Positions 1-7,976 of a stretch of 64,000 nt of DNA are shown here, piece by piece. The stretch comes from Sphingomonas sp. S1-29. Its GTDB lineage: Bacteria > Pseudomonadota > Alphaproteobacteria > Sphingomonadales > Sphingomonadaceae. A program made the position numbers and the translations under genes. A model generated the notes under the pieces. The model searched no databases, had not been told where the DNA came from, and worked only from the letters and a program-made list of their open reading frames with translations. The stretch spans positions 1,299,501 through 1,363,500 of the forward strand of contig NZ_CP110678.1 in NCBI RefSeq assembly GCF_026167545.1, written 5' to 3'. The first letter of the stretch is position 1. Every line of letters begins with the position of its first letter.

Positions 1-470
1 GTCGCCGCCGAGGTCAGCGCCGCCTGGATCGGCCGCGCGGTGGTCATTTCGGAAATGCCCAGCTCGTCATGCGCGTGCGCCGCCAGCGCATCCTTGGCCA
101 TCAGCTGCCGCGCGACGGTGTCGGCGGTCGCGCGGTCGACGCCGCGCTTTTCATAGATTCCGGCGAGCTCGCGGATCTCCGCATCGACGTCATCGGTCAG
201 TTCGGCGCGTTCGCGCGCGAGATCGGCCTGTTCGGTATCCGATTGCGAGCTGACCGAGACATATTCGCCCGCCGCCATCGACATCGCGCCAGCCACCAGC
301 CCTGCCGCGCCCGCAATCAGGATGTCCGCCGGCTTGGCCGCCGCCGCCGCGACGCCGATGATCAGGCTGGCGGTCGAGACGATCCCGTCATTCGCCCCCA
401 GCACCGCGGCGCGCAGCCAGCCCACGCGCGACACGAGGTGCCGTTCGCGGTGCAGCGCCAACCTAGTCAC
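1..470 (-). CDS. VIT1/CCC1 family transporter, 3' end cut by the window edge
   Basis: About 156 N-terminal residues are visible and the gene runs off the left edge. The protein begins [20 protein letters not shown] and then shows the family hallmark [14 protein letters not shown] followed by a glycine/alanine-rich membrane segment ending in [10 protein letters not shown]. This is the first part of the VIT1/CCC1 fold, membrane transporters that move Fe2+ or Mn2+ out of the cytosol. The acidic helix after it ([15 protein letters not shown] onward) corresponds to the cytoplasmic metal-binding region. I chose the GTG at 470. The ATG codons just upstream are in another frame, and an in-frame stop lies near 555. 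No clear Shine-Dalgarno is visible. The gene is divergent from katG. The metal specificity cannot be read from this part. Confidence 0.85.
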   Translation of the reverse strand, partial: MTRLALHRERHLVSRVGWLRAAVLGANDGIVSTASLIIGVAAAAAKPADILIAGAAGLVAGAMSMAAGEYVSVSSQSDTEQADLARERAELTDDVDAEIRELAGIYEKRGVDRATADTVARQLMAKDALAAHAHDELGISEMTTARPIQAALTSAA

Positions 471-776
471 GGCCACAGCCGCCGCGGTAGCGCTCGCAAA
501 CGGCGCATCGTCATGGCTTCGCGCATGCGCGGTCTCCTTTTCCAAGGCCCCTTTTCAGCGACGATGCTGACGAGCGCCTGACGGCAACCCTGCGGCGCGG
601 TTGGGCTTGCCGATATACGGGATAGTCGCAGCGCATCGGGGCCCGGTCGGCGGCGGCAGCAAGTTGTGCGGCAGGCTAAAGTGATGGTCCGGGACTATAC
701 CTATTGTTCCAACGCTGCCGAAGTCGCACCCAGTCGCTGTTCTTGATTTTCCTCTTGCGGTGAACAGGGAAGCGAC
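471..776. other. Divergent intergenic region between VIT gene and katG
   Basis: This 306-base gap holds the 5' regions of two divergent genes. Toward katG the sequence AACAGGGAAG provides a Shine-Dalgarno just before the start at 777. An AT-richer patch, ACTATACCTATTGTTCC, near 694-710 is the most promoter-like stretch. I see no repeat, RNA gene or credible ORF, and no EcfG-type promoter on either strand. Confidence 0.5.
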
Positions 777-3014
777 ATGCCAAAGCATTCGACATCGATC
801 CTGGCCATTTTAGCGGTGGTAATGGCGCCGGCCTTCTTGCCCGTTTCAGCGCATGCGCAGGACAAGATCATGTCGAACCAGGACTGGTGGCCGAACCGCC
901 TAGATCTCAGCCCGCTGCGCCGGGACGATGCAGGTGCCAACCCCTACGGCGCCGATTTCGACTATGCCGCCGAATTCGCCACGCTCGACCTTGACGCGGT
1001 GAAGCGCGACATTGCCAAACTCCTGACCACTTCGCAGCCATGGTGGCCCGCCGACTATGGCAATTATGGTCCACTATTCATCCGCATGGCCTGGCACAGC
1101 GCGGGGACCTACCGCGTCGGCGATGGGCGCGGCGGCGGGGGCGGCGGTGAACAACGATTCGAACCGCTCAATTCCTGGCCCGACAATGTTAGCCTCGACA
1201 AGGCCCGCCGACTCGTGTGGCCGATCAAGCAGAAATATGGCCGCAAACTGTCATGGGGCGACCTCATGGTGCTGACGGGCAATGTTGCGCTCGAGAATAT
1301 GGGCTTCAAGACGATCGGCTTCGCCGGCGGCCGCGTCGATTCCTGGCAGCCCGATCTGGTCTTTTGGGGCCCCGAATCCAAATTCCTTGCCGCCGATCGC
1401 TTTGACAAGGACGGCAACCTCAAAGGCCCGCTCGCGGCCACCCAAATGGGGCTGATCTACGTCAATCCCGAAGGGCCCGGCGGCAACCCCGACCCGATCG
1501 CCGCGGCCAAGGCGATCCGGATCGCCTTCGGCAATATGGCGATGAACGATGAGGAAACCGTCGCGCTGATCGCCGGCGGGCATACCTTCGGCAAGGCACA
1601 TGGCGCACACAAACCCGCCGATTGCGTCGGCACCGATCCCGCCGGTGGCGGCGTCGAACAGCAGGGCCTGGGCTGGGACAATAAATGCGGCAAGGGCAAT
1701 GCCGAGGATACCGTCACCAGCGGTCTAGAGGGCGCATGGTCGGCCAGCCCGATCGCGTTCACGACGCAATTTTTCGACAATCTGTTCGGGTTCGACTGGG
1801 TGAAGACCAAGAGCCCGGCAGGCGCGGTCCAGTGGATCCCCACCACCCAATTCGCCGCCAGGCTGGTACCCGACGCGCATGTCGAAGGCAGGCGTCACGC
1901 ACCGATCATGTTCACCACCGATATCGCACTCAAGGAAGACCCGGGCTTCCGCGCGATCTCCAGGCGCTTCCACGAGAATCCCAACGCCTTCGCCAAAGCC
2001 TTTGCCCAGGCCTGGTTCAAGCTGACCCATCGCGACATGGGAACCAGCGCGCGCTATCTGGGCAAGGACGCGCCGCAGGAAGCCTTTTCGTGGCAGGACC
2101 CGCTGCCCAAGGCGGACCATGCCATGATCGACGCATCGGACGCCGCCCGGCTCCGGGCGCAGATCCTGGCAACCGGCCTTGCCCCGCGCGAACTGGTCAA
2201 GGCCGCCTGGGCGTCGGCATCGACCTTTCGCCGAAGCGATATGCGGGGCGGCGCCAATGGCGCGCGCGTGCGGCTCGACCCGGCGAGCGGCTGGGCCGCC
2301 AACGACCCCGCCGAACTCGCCCGCGTTGTCGGCAAGCTCGAAGGCGTGCAGCGCGATTTCAACCGTTCGGCCGGTAGCGGCAAGCAGGTGTCGCTCGCCG
2401 ATCTGCTCGTGCTGGGCGGCAATGCGGCGATCGAGCAGGCCGCGGCCAAGGCCGGACGCTCCGTGACGGTGCCCTTCACCCCGGGCCGGGTCGATGCCAC
2501 CCAGGCGCAAACCGACGCTGCCTCCTACGCCCATCTGCGCCCGCGAGCCGACGGCTTTCGCAACTTCTACGGCGCCGACAGCGACCTGGCACCGGCAGCG
2601 ATGCTCGTGGACAAGGCCAGCATGCTGAACCTTACCGTACCCGAGATGACGGTGCTGGTCGGCGGCATGCGCGCGCTCGATGCCAATACCGGGCATTCGG
2701 CAAACGGTGTGTTCACCACCCGCCCCGGCACGCTCACCAACGACTTTTTCGTCAACCTGCTCGATATGACGACGAAATGGCAAAAATCGCCCAAGAACGC
2801 CGCCCTGTATGAAGGGCGCGACCGGACCACCGGCAAGCTGAAATGGACCGCCACCCCGGTCGATCTCGTTTTCGGATCGAATGCCGAGCTGCGCGCCGTG
2901 TCCGAGGCCTATGCTTCGGACGATGCCAAGACGCAGTTCGTCGACAACTTCGTCGCCGCCTGGGCAAAGGTCATGGACCTCGATCGCTTCTACCCTCCGC
3001 GTCGGGGAAGCTAG
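777..3014 (+). CDS. katG: Catalase-peroxidase KatG with an N-terminal signal peptide
   Basis: This 745-residue bifunctional haem enzyme removes H2O2 as a catalase and as a broad peroxidase. The distal pocket is R103, W106 and H107 ([13 protein letters not shown]). The proximal haem ligand is H269 ([13 protein letters not shown]). The three residues of the Met-Tyr-Trp cross-link needed for catalase activity are present as W106, Y228 and M254. The C-terminal half carries the usual degenerate second peroxidase domain. Unlike most KatG proteins it starts with a Sec-type signal peptide (residues 1-28: basic start, hydrophobic core, SAHAQ cleavage site), so a periplasmic location is likely, as for KatP-type enzymes. 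A glycine run at residues 119-124 precedes [13 protein letters not shown]. An AGGGAAG ribosome site supports the ATG. It stands alone and is divergent from the VIT gene. Confidence 0.95.
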   Translation: MPKHSTSILAILAVVMAPAFLPVSAHAQDKIMSNQDWWPNRLDLSPLRRDDAGANPYGADFDYAAEFATLDLDAVKRDIAKLLTTSQPWWPADYGNYGPLFIRMAWHSAGTYRVGDGRGGGGGGEQRFEPLNSWPDNVSLDKARRLVWPIKQKYGRKLSWGDLMVLTGNVALENMGFKTIGFAGGRVDSWQPDLVFWGPESKFLAADRFDKDGNLKGPLAATQMGLIYVNPEGPGGNPDPIAAAKAIRIAFGNMAMNDEETVALIAGGHTFGKAHGAHKPADCVGTDPAGGGVEQQGLGWDNKCGKGNAEDTVTSGLEGAWSASPIAFTTQFFDNLFGFDWVKTKSPAGAVQWIPTTQFAARLVPDAHVEGRRHAPIMFTTDIALKEDPGFRAISRRFHENPNAFAKAFAQAWFKLTHRDMGTSARYLGKDAPQEAFSWQDPLPKADHAMIDASDAARLRAQILATGLAPRELVKAAWASASTFRRSDMRGGANGARVRLDPASGWAANDPAELARVVGKLEGVQRDFNRSAGSGKQVSLADLLVLGGNAAIEQAAAKAGRSVTVPFTPGRVDATQAQTDAASYAHLRPRADGFRNFYGADSDLAPAAMLVDKASMLNLTVPEMTVLVGGMRALDANTGHSANGVFTTRPGTLTNDFFVNLLDMTTKWQKSPKNAALYEGRDRTTGKLKWTATPVDLVFGSNAELRAVSEAYASDDAKTQFVDNFVAAWAKVMDLDRFYPPRRGS

Positions 3015-3146
3015 CCGCTGTCATGCGGGCCTTGAAGCGTTCGGGCGGCGGTGACGCCACTCAAGCCGCATCGACGAGGCGCTGAGGCTCGCGGGGCTGG
3101 CTGTTCGGAAGCCGTTCTCCGCTTGCTGGTTTTCGCGACGCGTCAC

Positions 3147-3311
3147 TTATCTGCGCTGGTCAGGGAATAACGCCGCAAGACTAGTGGCCAGATCGGCATT
3201 CTTGAACGGCGTAGTCACTCGCGGTAGCCTCGGCGCGATGCTATCTACGCCAGCGTAGCCCGACACGAGCAGGATCGGCAACGTCGCATTCAGCGCGCGC
3301 GCGTAGCGAGC
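3147..3311 (-). pseudogene. Response-regulator receiver domain, C-terminal fragment
   Basis: About 50 C-terminal residues of a CheY-like receiver domain remain: LPILLVSGYAG (beta-4 strand and the switch region), then LPRVTTPFKNADLATSLA. The usual lysine of the KPF motif is threonine here. The phosphorylated aspartate and everything before it are absent. Upstream, reading minus, the frame runs into sequence that belongs to a peptidase fragment on the other strand, so the break is a recombination joint. It is surely non-functional. It is the first of a series of gene fragments between katG and the two-component system. Confidence 0.65.
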
Positions 3312-3338
3312 GGAAAGCGCTGTTCCGCGCCCTACCCT

Positions 3339-3593
3339 TATCTCGTCGAGCAATTCCAAGCGGCAGGGCTGGAGCCGGGCAATCAGGGCGAATGGTTCCA
3401 GGATGTGCCGCTGGTCGAAATCACCGCGCGCAACGTGTCGCCGCTGACCTTCACCGGCGACAAGACTCCGATGAGCCTCGCATACGGGCCGCAAATGGTG
3501 ATCGGCACCCATCAGGTCACGCCGCGCATCGACCTGAAAGACTCCTACGTCGTCTTCGTCGGCTATGGCGTCAACGCGCCCGAACGCGGCTAG
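3339..3593 (+). pseudogene. M28-type peptidase, N-terminal fragment
   Basis: The frame from 3339 reads YLVEQFQAAGLEPGNQGEWF, then VPLVEITARNVSPLTFTG, and ends DSYVVFVGYGVNAPERG before a TAG. This is the N-terminal and PA-domain region of an exported M28 aminopeptidase, where GYGVNAPE is a recognisable family signature. There is no start codon or signal peptide upstream, and the zinc-binding catalytic domain is missing entirely. The stop shares a CTAG with the stop of the oppositely oriented SQR fragment, which marks a deletion joint. Confidence 0.7.
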
Positions 3594-4038
3594 GTGCCGT
3601 CAATCAACCATTTCGGAAAGCTTGGTAGCAGCTTGCCGCCATAGCCGAACTCAGCGAGCACGATCTTGCCGCGTTCAACGGTCAGTAGACAGAAACCATA
3701 GCCGTCATAGCCCGCCACCAAAGGCTTGCCCGCCAGCGTCGCAAGGAGATTGATCGCGACGATCGGCGCCTGCTTCCGAACCGCAGCTGGTAGGAAGGTC
3801 GCGACCGCGTCCTTCACCGATTTCACGCCCTTTGGTACGACCGAAGCCATGCTGTGGCTCGTCAAATCAAGATCGAAACCACCGGCCCCCACCATCGTCC
3901 AACCGGGTTGATAATGATGTACGTCGCGCGGTTCGAGATTGGCCGAGCGCGGTTGACCAGGCTCCTCGTCATCGGGGCAGTTGTTGATGATCGTGCGCAC
4001 GCCTTGCGCCGCGACCTGGTCGATCGAGATCGATCAGC
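3590..4038 (-). pseudogene. Composite fragment: Blh-like N-terminus joined to SQR C-terminus
   Basis: Read on the minus strand, the first part (SISIDQVAAQGVRTIINN, then PDDEEPGQPRS) matches the start of the TIGR01244 phosphatase-like domain of Blh proteins, which accompany sulfide oxidation. It then changes abruptly, around residue 35 of the open frame, into the C-terminal third of a sulfide:quinone oxidoreductase (AAVRKQAPIVAINLLATLAGKP, YDGYGFCLLTVERGKIVLAEF, GGKLLPSFPKWLIDGT). The FAD-binding domains and redox cysteines of SQR are missing, and the C-terminal membrane-anchor residues are cut off by a stop. A 136-residue ORF remains open, but it has no plausible start and no complete domain. 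I read it as the fused remains of two sulfur-metabolism genes. Confidence 0.7.
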
Positions 4039-4396
4039 GCAGACATTCCACAATGCCTCGGTCCTTCGTTGATGGGGCTGTGATGAACCACAAGGTGCTC
4101 GATCTCCCAGCCTAGGAAGCACTAGCGCAGTAAGTCTTCAGTATACATATAAGCGACGTTAGGCGGCCCTCCGGCCCCATTGCTTATATGCTCGCGCCGA
4201 TATCCCTGCAAAAGGACCAGTCCACCCGGTATCCCTGCAAAAGGACCAGTCCACCCGGCCGCGTACCCTTTTTCATGCCCCCGAAAATGGCAGGACGCTC
4301 TGCTGGGCTTGCAAATCGAATGAAGATCGCGATCACCGCGTCATAAGTCACTTCAGGCCAATTCCATTCGATGACGGTCGTGCAAGACGAACTCCT
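4025..4396 (-). pseudogene. Class I SAM-dependent methyltransferase, C-terminal part, frameshifted
   Basis: On the minus strand the sequence reads VIEWNWPEVTYDAVIAIFIR, then FASPAERPAIFGGMKKGTRP and GGLVLLQGYR. This is the post-motif-II and motif-III region of a class I methyltransferase. Beyond the tandem repeat at 4201-4258 the same protein continues in a shifted frame as GAGGPPNVAYMYTEDLLR, a TAG stop, then GWEIEHLVVHHSPINEGP and MSALIDL. The gene is therefore broken by a 29-base tandem duplication and one nonsense codon. It also lacks its N-terminal SAM-binding motif I, being cut at the 3' end of the sensor kinase gene. Confidence 0.75.
4201..4258. repeat. Perfect 29-base tandem duplication
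   Basis: Two exact copies of a 29-base unit lie head to tail (4201-4229 and 4230-4258). They fall inside the methyltransferase remnant and encode its PGGLVLLQGY segment. Because 29 is not a multiple of three, the second copy shifts the reading frame. Removing one copy would restore the frame. Confidence 0.95.
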
Positions 4397-4398
4397 TA

Positions 4399-5730
4399 TT
4401 AAGTGGTGCCTTCGCGTATCCGCGATCGGGGGAAGCGCAACACCGCGGTAAAACCGCCCTCATGCGTAACAAGCTCAAGCACGCCATCAGCGGGAGCAAT
4501 GGCAGCTTCGACGATAGCCAGACCGAGTCCTGTTCCTCCCGCTTGTGCGCCGGGGCCGCGCTCAAAGCGTCGACGAACTCGTTCCTGGTCAGATCGTGCG
4601 ATGCCGCGACCGACATCGGTAACGTGAAGTTCGAACGTATCCGCGAGCACGCACTTAATGCCAACGCTGCCGGGCTGACCGTGATGGATCGCATTTTCAA
4701 CCAGGTTGCCCAGGGCCAGTCGCAGGGATTCTTGATCGAGGGCGATTTCCAACCCTGAATGGCGACATGCCGTCTTCAGCTGCCGCTCTTTGAGGTCGGC
4801 TATCAACCCATAGTCATGCTCGACCGCCTCAATAACATCACCGAGCCGGGTAAAAGTCTGCTTTGAACCCCGAGCCTGTGCTTCCTGGCGAGCAAGGTCG
4901 AGCAACTGACGGACAAGTCGGCTGGTTCGATCGACCGACACCGTAATCCGCTCCAGCGCGTGATCACGCATGCCGTCGTCGGTTGCCCGGCGTGCGACCT
5001 CGGCTTGCGTTTTTAGCCCAGCGAGCGGCGTTTGCAGTTCGTGGGCAGCGTTGGCAACGAAAGCCCGCTCGGCTTGTCGAGCTGCATCTAACCGACGAAG
5101 CAATTCATCCATCGCCCGAACCAGCGGACCGAGCTCAGACGGTACCGCGTGTGTCTCCAGAGGCAACAGGCTATCGGGAGACCGGCTATCGATGGCAGCG
5201 GTAAGGCGCTGCAGCGGCGACAGCCCGCGGCGCACCCCCAGCCATAGAAGCATCGCAAGCGCCGCTAATCCCACCGAGGCAGGGAGCAGCAAACCGAACA
5301 TCAAATCGCGCAGCAGCCGCTGCCGCACCGCCAGATTGTCGCCGACCATTACGCGAATACTGCGCGCCGTATCGATGTGCGTATAAACCCGCCAATTATG
5401 CTCGTTGATACTACGCTCGGAAAAGCCAGGAGCTCCCCCGGCCAGCGGCACATCAGGCGCGCCGGCCGACTGACCGAGCAATCCCCCGCCAAGCGACCAT
5501 ATCTGGCAGGAAAGCTCTCTCGAATAGGGTGCGGCAATCGCCTGCTTGGCAGGCGTTCCAGCGGCTACATCGAGTGCCGCGACCATTCGCGCTGCTTCCA
5601 CAAGCCGGCGATCGAGCACTCGTTCAATTTCGGCGCGAGTCGAGATCGCCGTCCATGCTGCGGCCCCAGACCACACCAGTAAGGTTACCGTTGCAACGAG
5701 CGCGAAAAGGCGGATACGCAACGAACGCAT
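4399..5730 (-). CDS. Two-component sensor histidine kinase, QseC/PmrB-like
   Basis: This 443-residue membrane sensor has TM1 at about residues 8-28, a periplasmic domain of about 110 residues with a single cysteine, and TM2 at about 148-167. A HAMP-like linker follows, then the H-box (AFVANAAHELQTPLAGL, phosphorylated His), N-box (NLVENAIHHG), G1 (DVGRGI) and G2 (GGTGLGLAIVEA). All catalytic elements look intact. The AHELQTPL form of the H-box is typical of the QseC/PmrB/TctE group. It overlaps the response regulator gene by one base and is divergent from the Scs-type redox operon, so control of that operon in response to a periplasmic redox or metal signal is a reasonable inference. The signal itself is unknown. 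Confidence 0.9.
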   Translation of the reverse strand: MRSLRIRLFALVATVTLLVWSGAAAWTAISTRAEIERVLDRRLVEAARMVAALDVAAGTPAKQAIAAPYSRELSCQIWSLGGGLLGQSAGAPDVPLAGGAPGFSERSINEHNWRVYTHIDTARSIRVMVGDNLAVRQRLLRDLMFGLLLPASVGLAALAMLLWLGVRRGLSPLQRLTAAIDSRSPDSLLPLETHAVPSELGPLVRAMDELLRRLDAARQAERAFVANAAHELQTPLAGLKTQAEVARRATDDGMRDHALERITVSVDRTSRLVRQLLDLARQEAQARGSKQTFTRLGDVIEAVEHDYGLIADLKERQLKTACRHSGLEIALDQESLRLALGNLVENAIHHGQPGSVGIKCVLADTFELHVTDVGRGIARSDQERVRRRFERGPGAQAGGTGLGLAIVEAAIAPADGVLELVTHEGGFTAVLRFPRSRIREGTT

Positions 5731-6386
5731 CAGGTCGCAATCCTGTAGCCTTCACCGCGCACCGTCTCGATGCGCGTTCGGCCAAGTTTGGTTCGGAGCT
5801 TGTGAATATGAACTTCGACAGCGTTGCTCTCGACCTCCTCTCGCCAGCCGTAGATCCGATCTTCGAGCACAACTCGCGACAGGATATGCCCCGGATGTTC
5901 GGCAAGGGCGTGCAGGATAGCGAATTCACGGCGAGACAGGGTTACCTGCTCAGCGCCAAGCGTGACCTTTCTTTGCGCGACACTGATTTCGAGCTCGCCT
6001 AGCACGATCGCGTCAGACGCCCGACCGACCGATCTGCGTAACATGGCGCGGACGCGGGCTGAAAGCTCCGCGAGATCGAACGGTTTGCCGAGATAATCAT
6101 CCGCACCCGAATCCAGCCCGTCGACTCGATCACCTACAAGGTTTCGCGCCGTGAGCAGCAGAACCGGCGTGTCGTTTCCTGCTCGCCGCCATTCGGCTAG
6201 TAGGTCGAGGCCCGACCCGTCGGGTAACCCAATATCGAGAATGACACCTAGATGATCGCTTGCAACGAGGCCTGCACGGGCGTCCGCAATACAGGCGACA
6301 GCATCGACCTCGAAACCGTCAAGCCCAAGACCTGCCACCAATCCATCGCGTAGGACGTCGTCGTCTTCTACCAATAAAATTCGCAT
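5730..6386 (-). CDS. OmpR-family response regulator
   Basis: This 218-residue regulator has an N-terminal receiver domain (RILLVEDDDVLRDGL with the acidic pair, phosphorylated Asp in GVILDIGLPDGSGLDLL, conserved Thr in VLLLTARN, Lys in LGKPFDLAEL). A C-terminal winged-helix DNA-binding domain follows (LSRREFAILHALAEHPGHIL, NAVEVHIHKLRTKLG, ETVRGEGYRI). I prefer the ATG at 6386 because GAGGGA lies six bases upstream. The ATG at 6392 would have no spacing from it. It forms an operon with the sensor kinase through a one-base overlap. The divergent promoter region contains a PmrA/QseB-like box, which suggests both autoregulation and control of the Scs-type operon. Confidence 0.92.
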   Translation of the reverse strand: MRILLVEDDDVLRDGLVAGLGLDGFEVDAVACIADARAGLVASDHLGVILDIGLPDGSGLDLLAEWRRAGNDTPVLLLTARNLVGDRVDGLDSGADDYLGKPFDLAELSARVRAMLRRSVGRASDAIVLGELEISVAQRKVTLGAEQVTLSRREFAILHALAEHPGHILSRVVLEDRIYGWREEVESNAVEVHIHKLRTKLGRTRIETVRGEGYRIAT

Positions 6387-6431
6387 TCTCATTCCCTCGG
6401 GCCGCAATCTTATAGCCAGCTTAACGCAGGC

Positions 6432-6448
6432 CATAAGCGAGCCTTAAG
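6432..6448. promoter_or_regulatory. Candidate PmrA/QseB-type response regulator box
   Basis: CATAAG, five bases, then CTTAAG form a direct repeat with an 11-base period, preceded by a further CTTAA twelve bases upstream. OmpR-family regulators of the PmrA/QseB group bind TTAA-type direct repeats with this spacing. The site lies in the 79-base divergent region between the regulator gene and the Scs-type operon. Confidence 0.5.
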
Positions 6449-6465
6449 GTAGCAAGGCGATCGGG

Positions 6466-7278
6466 ATGGCCATGGATGGTATCTTTCGACTTGGCCCTTT
6501 TATGATCGAAATCGATCGAGCGCTGGCATTGATTGCAATTTGGGCATTCCTCAGCGCCGGAACAATCATTGCTGCGCAAACCGAAAGCCGTGCCGGGCGA
6601 GTCGCTTGGATTGCGGTGGGCATCGGTATTGTTGCAGCGCGAGCGGGATTCATCTTTCAAAATATGGGGGCTTTCCTAGTCGAGCCGTGGACCATTATCG
6701 CTCTTTGGCAAGGAGGGTTCATGCCGTGGCTGGGGATCGCGGCGACGGCGGCGACAGTAATAGTGACGCTTGGGCGACAGCCTGCCACGGCGTACCTGAT
6801 CGGTGCCCTGATTGCCCTGTCGCTGACCCACGTGGCGGTTGGAGCAGCTACCGCCACAAAGCCCAAGCCTCTGCCCTCGACCATCGTGCTGCGATCGATG
6901 GCGGGCGCAGAGGTTGCGCTCGACACAATGCGCGGTCAGCCGTTCGTTTTGAACCTTTGGGCGACGTGGTGCCCCCCGTGTCGCCGAGAACTTCCGATGT
7001 TGATGGACGTCGCTGGCAATACAGACGTCCCGGTCCTTCTTGTTAACCAGGGCGAGCCGGCGGGAAGGGTACGGGCATTTCTTTCGATCAATGACCTGCC
7101 CGGGGGTTCGGTGATCCTCGACACCGAACAGCGCGTCGCCGCTGCGACCGGCGCTCGCGCTTTTCCGACGACGCTTTTTGTGAATGCCGATGGTGAAATA
7201 GCCCGCGTCCACACTGGCGAAATATCTCGAGCGGCGCTGACCGCCGCTATTCGCGACCTTGAAAGGGCGACATTATGA
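6466..7278 (+). CDS. TlpA/ScsD-like membrane thioredoxin
   Basis: This 270-residue protein has an N-terminal membrane region of about four helices (residues 16-37, 46-62, 76-100, 108-127) and then a TlpA-like thioredoxin domain with the redox pair C169-P-P-C172 (LWATWCPPCRRELP) and the cis-proline loop ARAFPTTLFV. The membrane region resembles the Lgt/DsbB-like anchors fused to some ScsD/TlpA proteins. The thioredoxin domain should face the periplasm and reduce or exchange disulfides with electrons from the DsbD-like partner. It is first in a three-gene operon, with an ATGA overlap to the next gene. The Scs (suppressor of copper sensitivity) assignment rests on this neighbourhood. Confidence 0.8.
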   Translation: MAMDGIFRLGPFMIEIDRALALIAIWAFLSAGTIIAAQTESRAGRVAWIAVGIGIVAARAGFIFQNMGAFLVEPWTIIALWQGGFMPWLGIAATAATVIVTLGRQPATAYLIGALIALSLTHVAVGAATATKPKPLPSTIVLRSMAGAEVALDTMRGQPFVLNLWATWCPPCRRELPMLMDVAGNTDVPVLLVNQGEPAGRVRAFLSINDLPGGSVILDTEQRVAAATGARAFPTTLFVNADGEIARVHTGEISRAALTAAIRDLERATL

Positions 7279-7964
7279 AGAGGCTCTACTTACTAGGCCT
7301 GGCTGCCGCTGTGCTCCTGCTTATCGCCGTACTGGTTGGTCGGTCGGACATCGATAACAGTGCCCATGCACAGAACGTCGAACTCGCGGGCGACACCCGG
7401 CGAGTGGACGAAGGTGCGCTTATCAGGGCCGAAATTCAGAATGACACTGTCGTGCCGAAGGTTGCTCCCAGGGGCTACGATGTAACCGTGGTGATGTTTT
7501 CCGACTATCAGTGCCCCTATTGCCGCAAGGTTCATCCAGTCCTCGAGCAGATGAAGCGCGAAGACAAGAAATTGCGGATCGTATACCGGGATTGGCCGAT
7601 CTTCGGTGCGGGATCATTAGAAGCGGCTAGGGCGTCGATAGCATCGCAATACCAAGGTAAGCATGCTGCCTTCAACGATGCGATGATGAACGTCCAGGGC
7701 AAAGTCACGTCGGCCAGCATCCGCGCCGCCGCGGGCCGCGCTAACGTCGACTGGGCCAAATTACAGGCTGATATGACCGCCCATACGAGTGACATCGATG
7801 GAGCGATAGACCGTACCGGGCGCTATGCCGCCATGATGGGATTAAGCGGCACGCCCGCGATGCTGGTAGGCCCTTACCTTATTCCGGGTGCGATCGATTT
7901 GCCTGGTATGCGCAAGGCCGTAGCCATGGCGCGGGAAAATCCAAATGGCGCCTCCACAACATAA
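7275..7964 (+). CDS. DsbA/ScsC-like periplasmic thiol-disulfide protein
   Basis: This 229-residue DsbA-fold protein has an N-terminal signal or anchor (residues 3-21, then SAHAQ near residue 33). The active site is C80-P-Y-C83 (FSDYQCPYCRKVHPVL), followed by the inserted helical domain and the cis-proline loop GTPAMLVG. DsbA-like proteins with CPYC encoded beside a DsbD-like reductase are usually of the ScsC/DsbG type, kept reduced by ScsB, and help with copper tolerance or disulfide isomerisation. It overlaps the TlpA-like gene by four bases and sits twelve bases before the DsbD-like gene. Confidence 0.85.
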   Translation: MKRLYLLGLAAAVLLLIAVLVGRSDIDNSAHAQNVELAGDTRRVDEGALIRAEIQNDTVVPKVAPRGYDVTVVMFSDYQCPYCRKVHPVLEQMKREDKKLRIVYRDWPIFGAGSLEAARASIASQYQGKHAAFNDAMMNVQGKVTSASIRAAAGRANVDWAKLQADMTAHTSDIDGAIDRTGRYAAMMGLSGTPAMLVGPYLIPGAIDLPGMRKAVAMARENPNGASTT

Positions 7965-7976
7965 CCGGGGCTAGCA

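Noticed and set aside
4201..4258. Tandem repeat read as terminal repeats of an IS21-type element
   Set aside because: The same bases encode the conserved PGGLVLLQGY of a methyltransferase, and the protein continues on both sides, so it is an internal duplication of that gene.
3015..4398. Left attachment site of the island (copy of the tRNA-Ser 3' end)
   Set aside because: I looked for GGCGGAGAGGGTGGGATTC and close variants left of the Scs operon and saw none. It may lie outside the window or have decayed.
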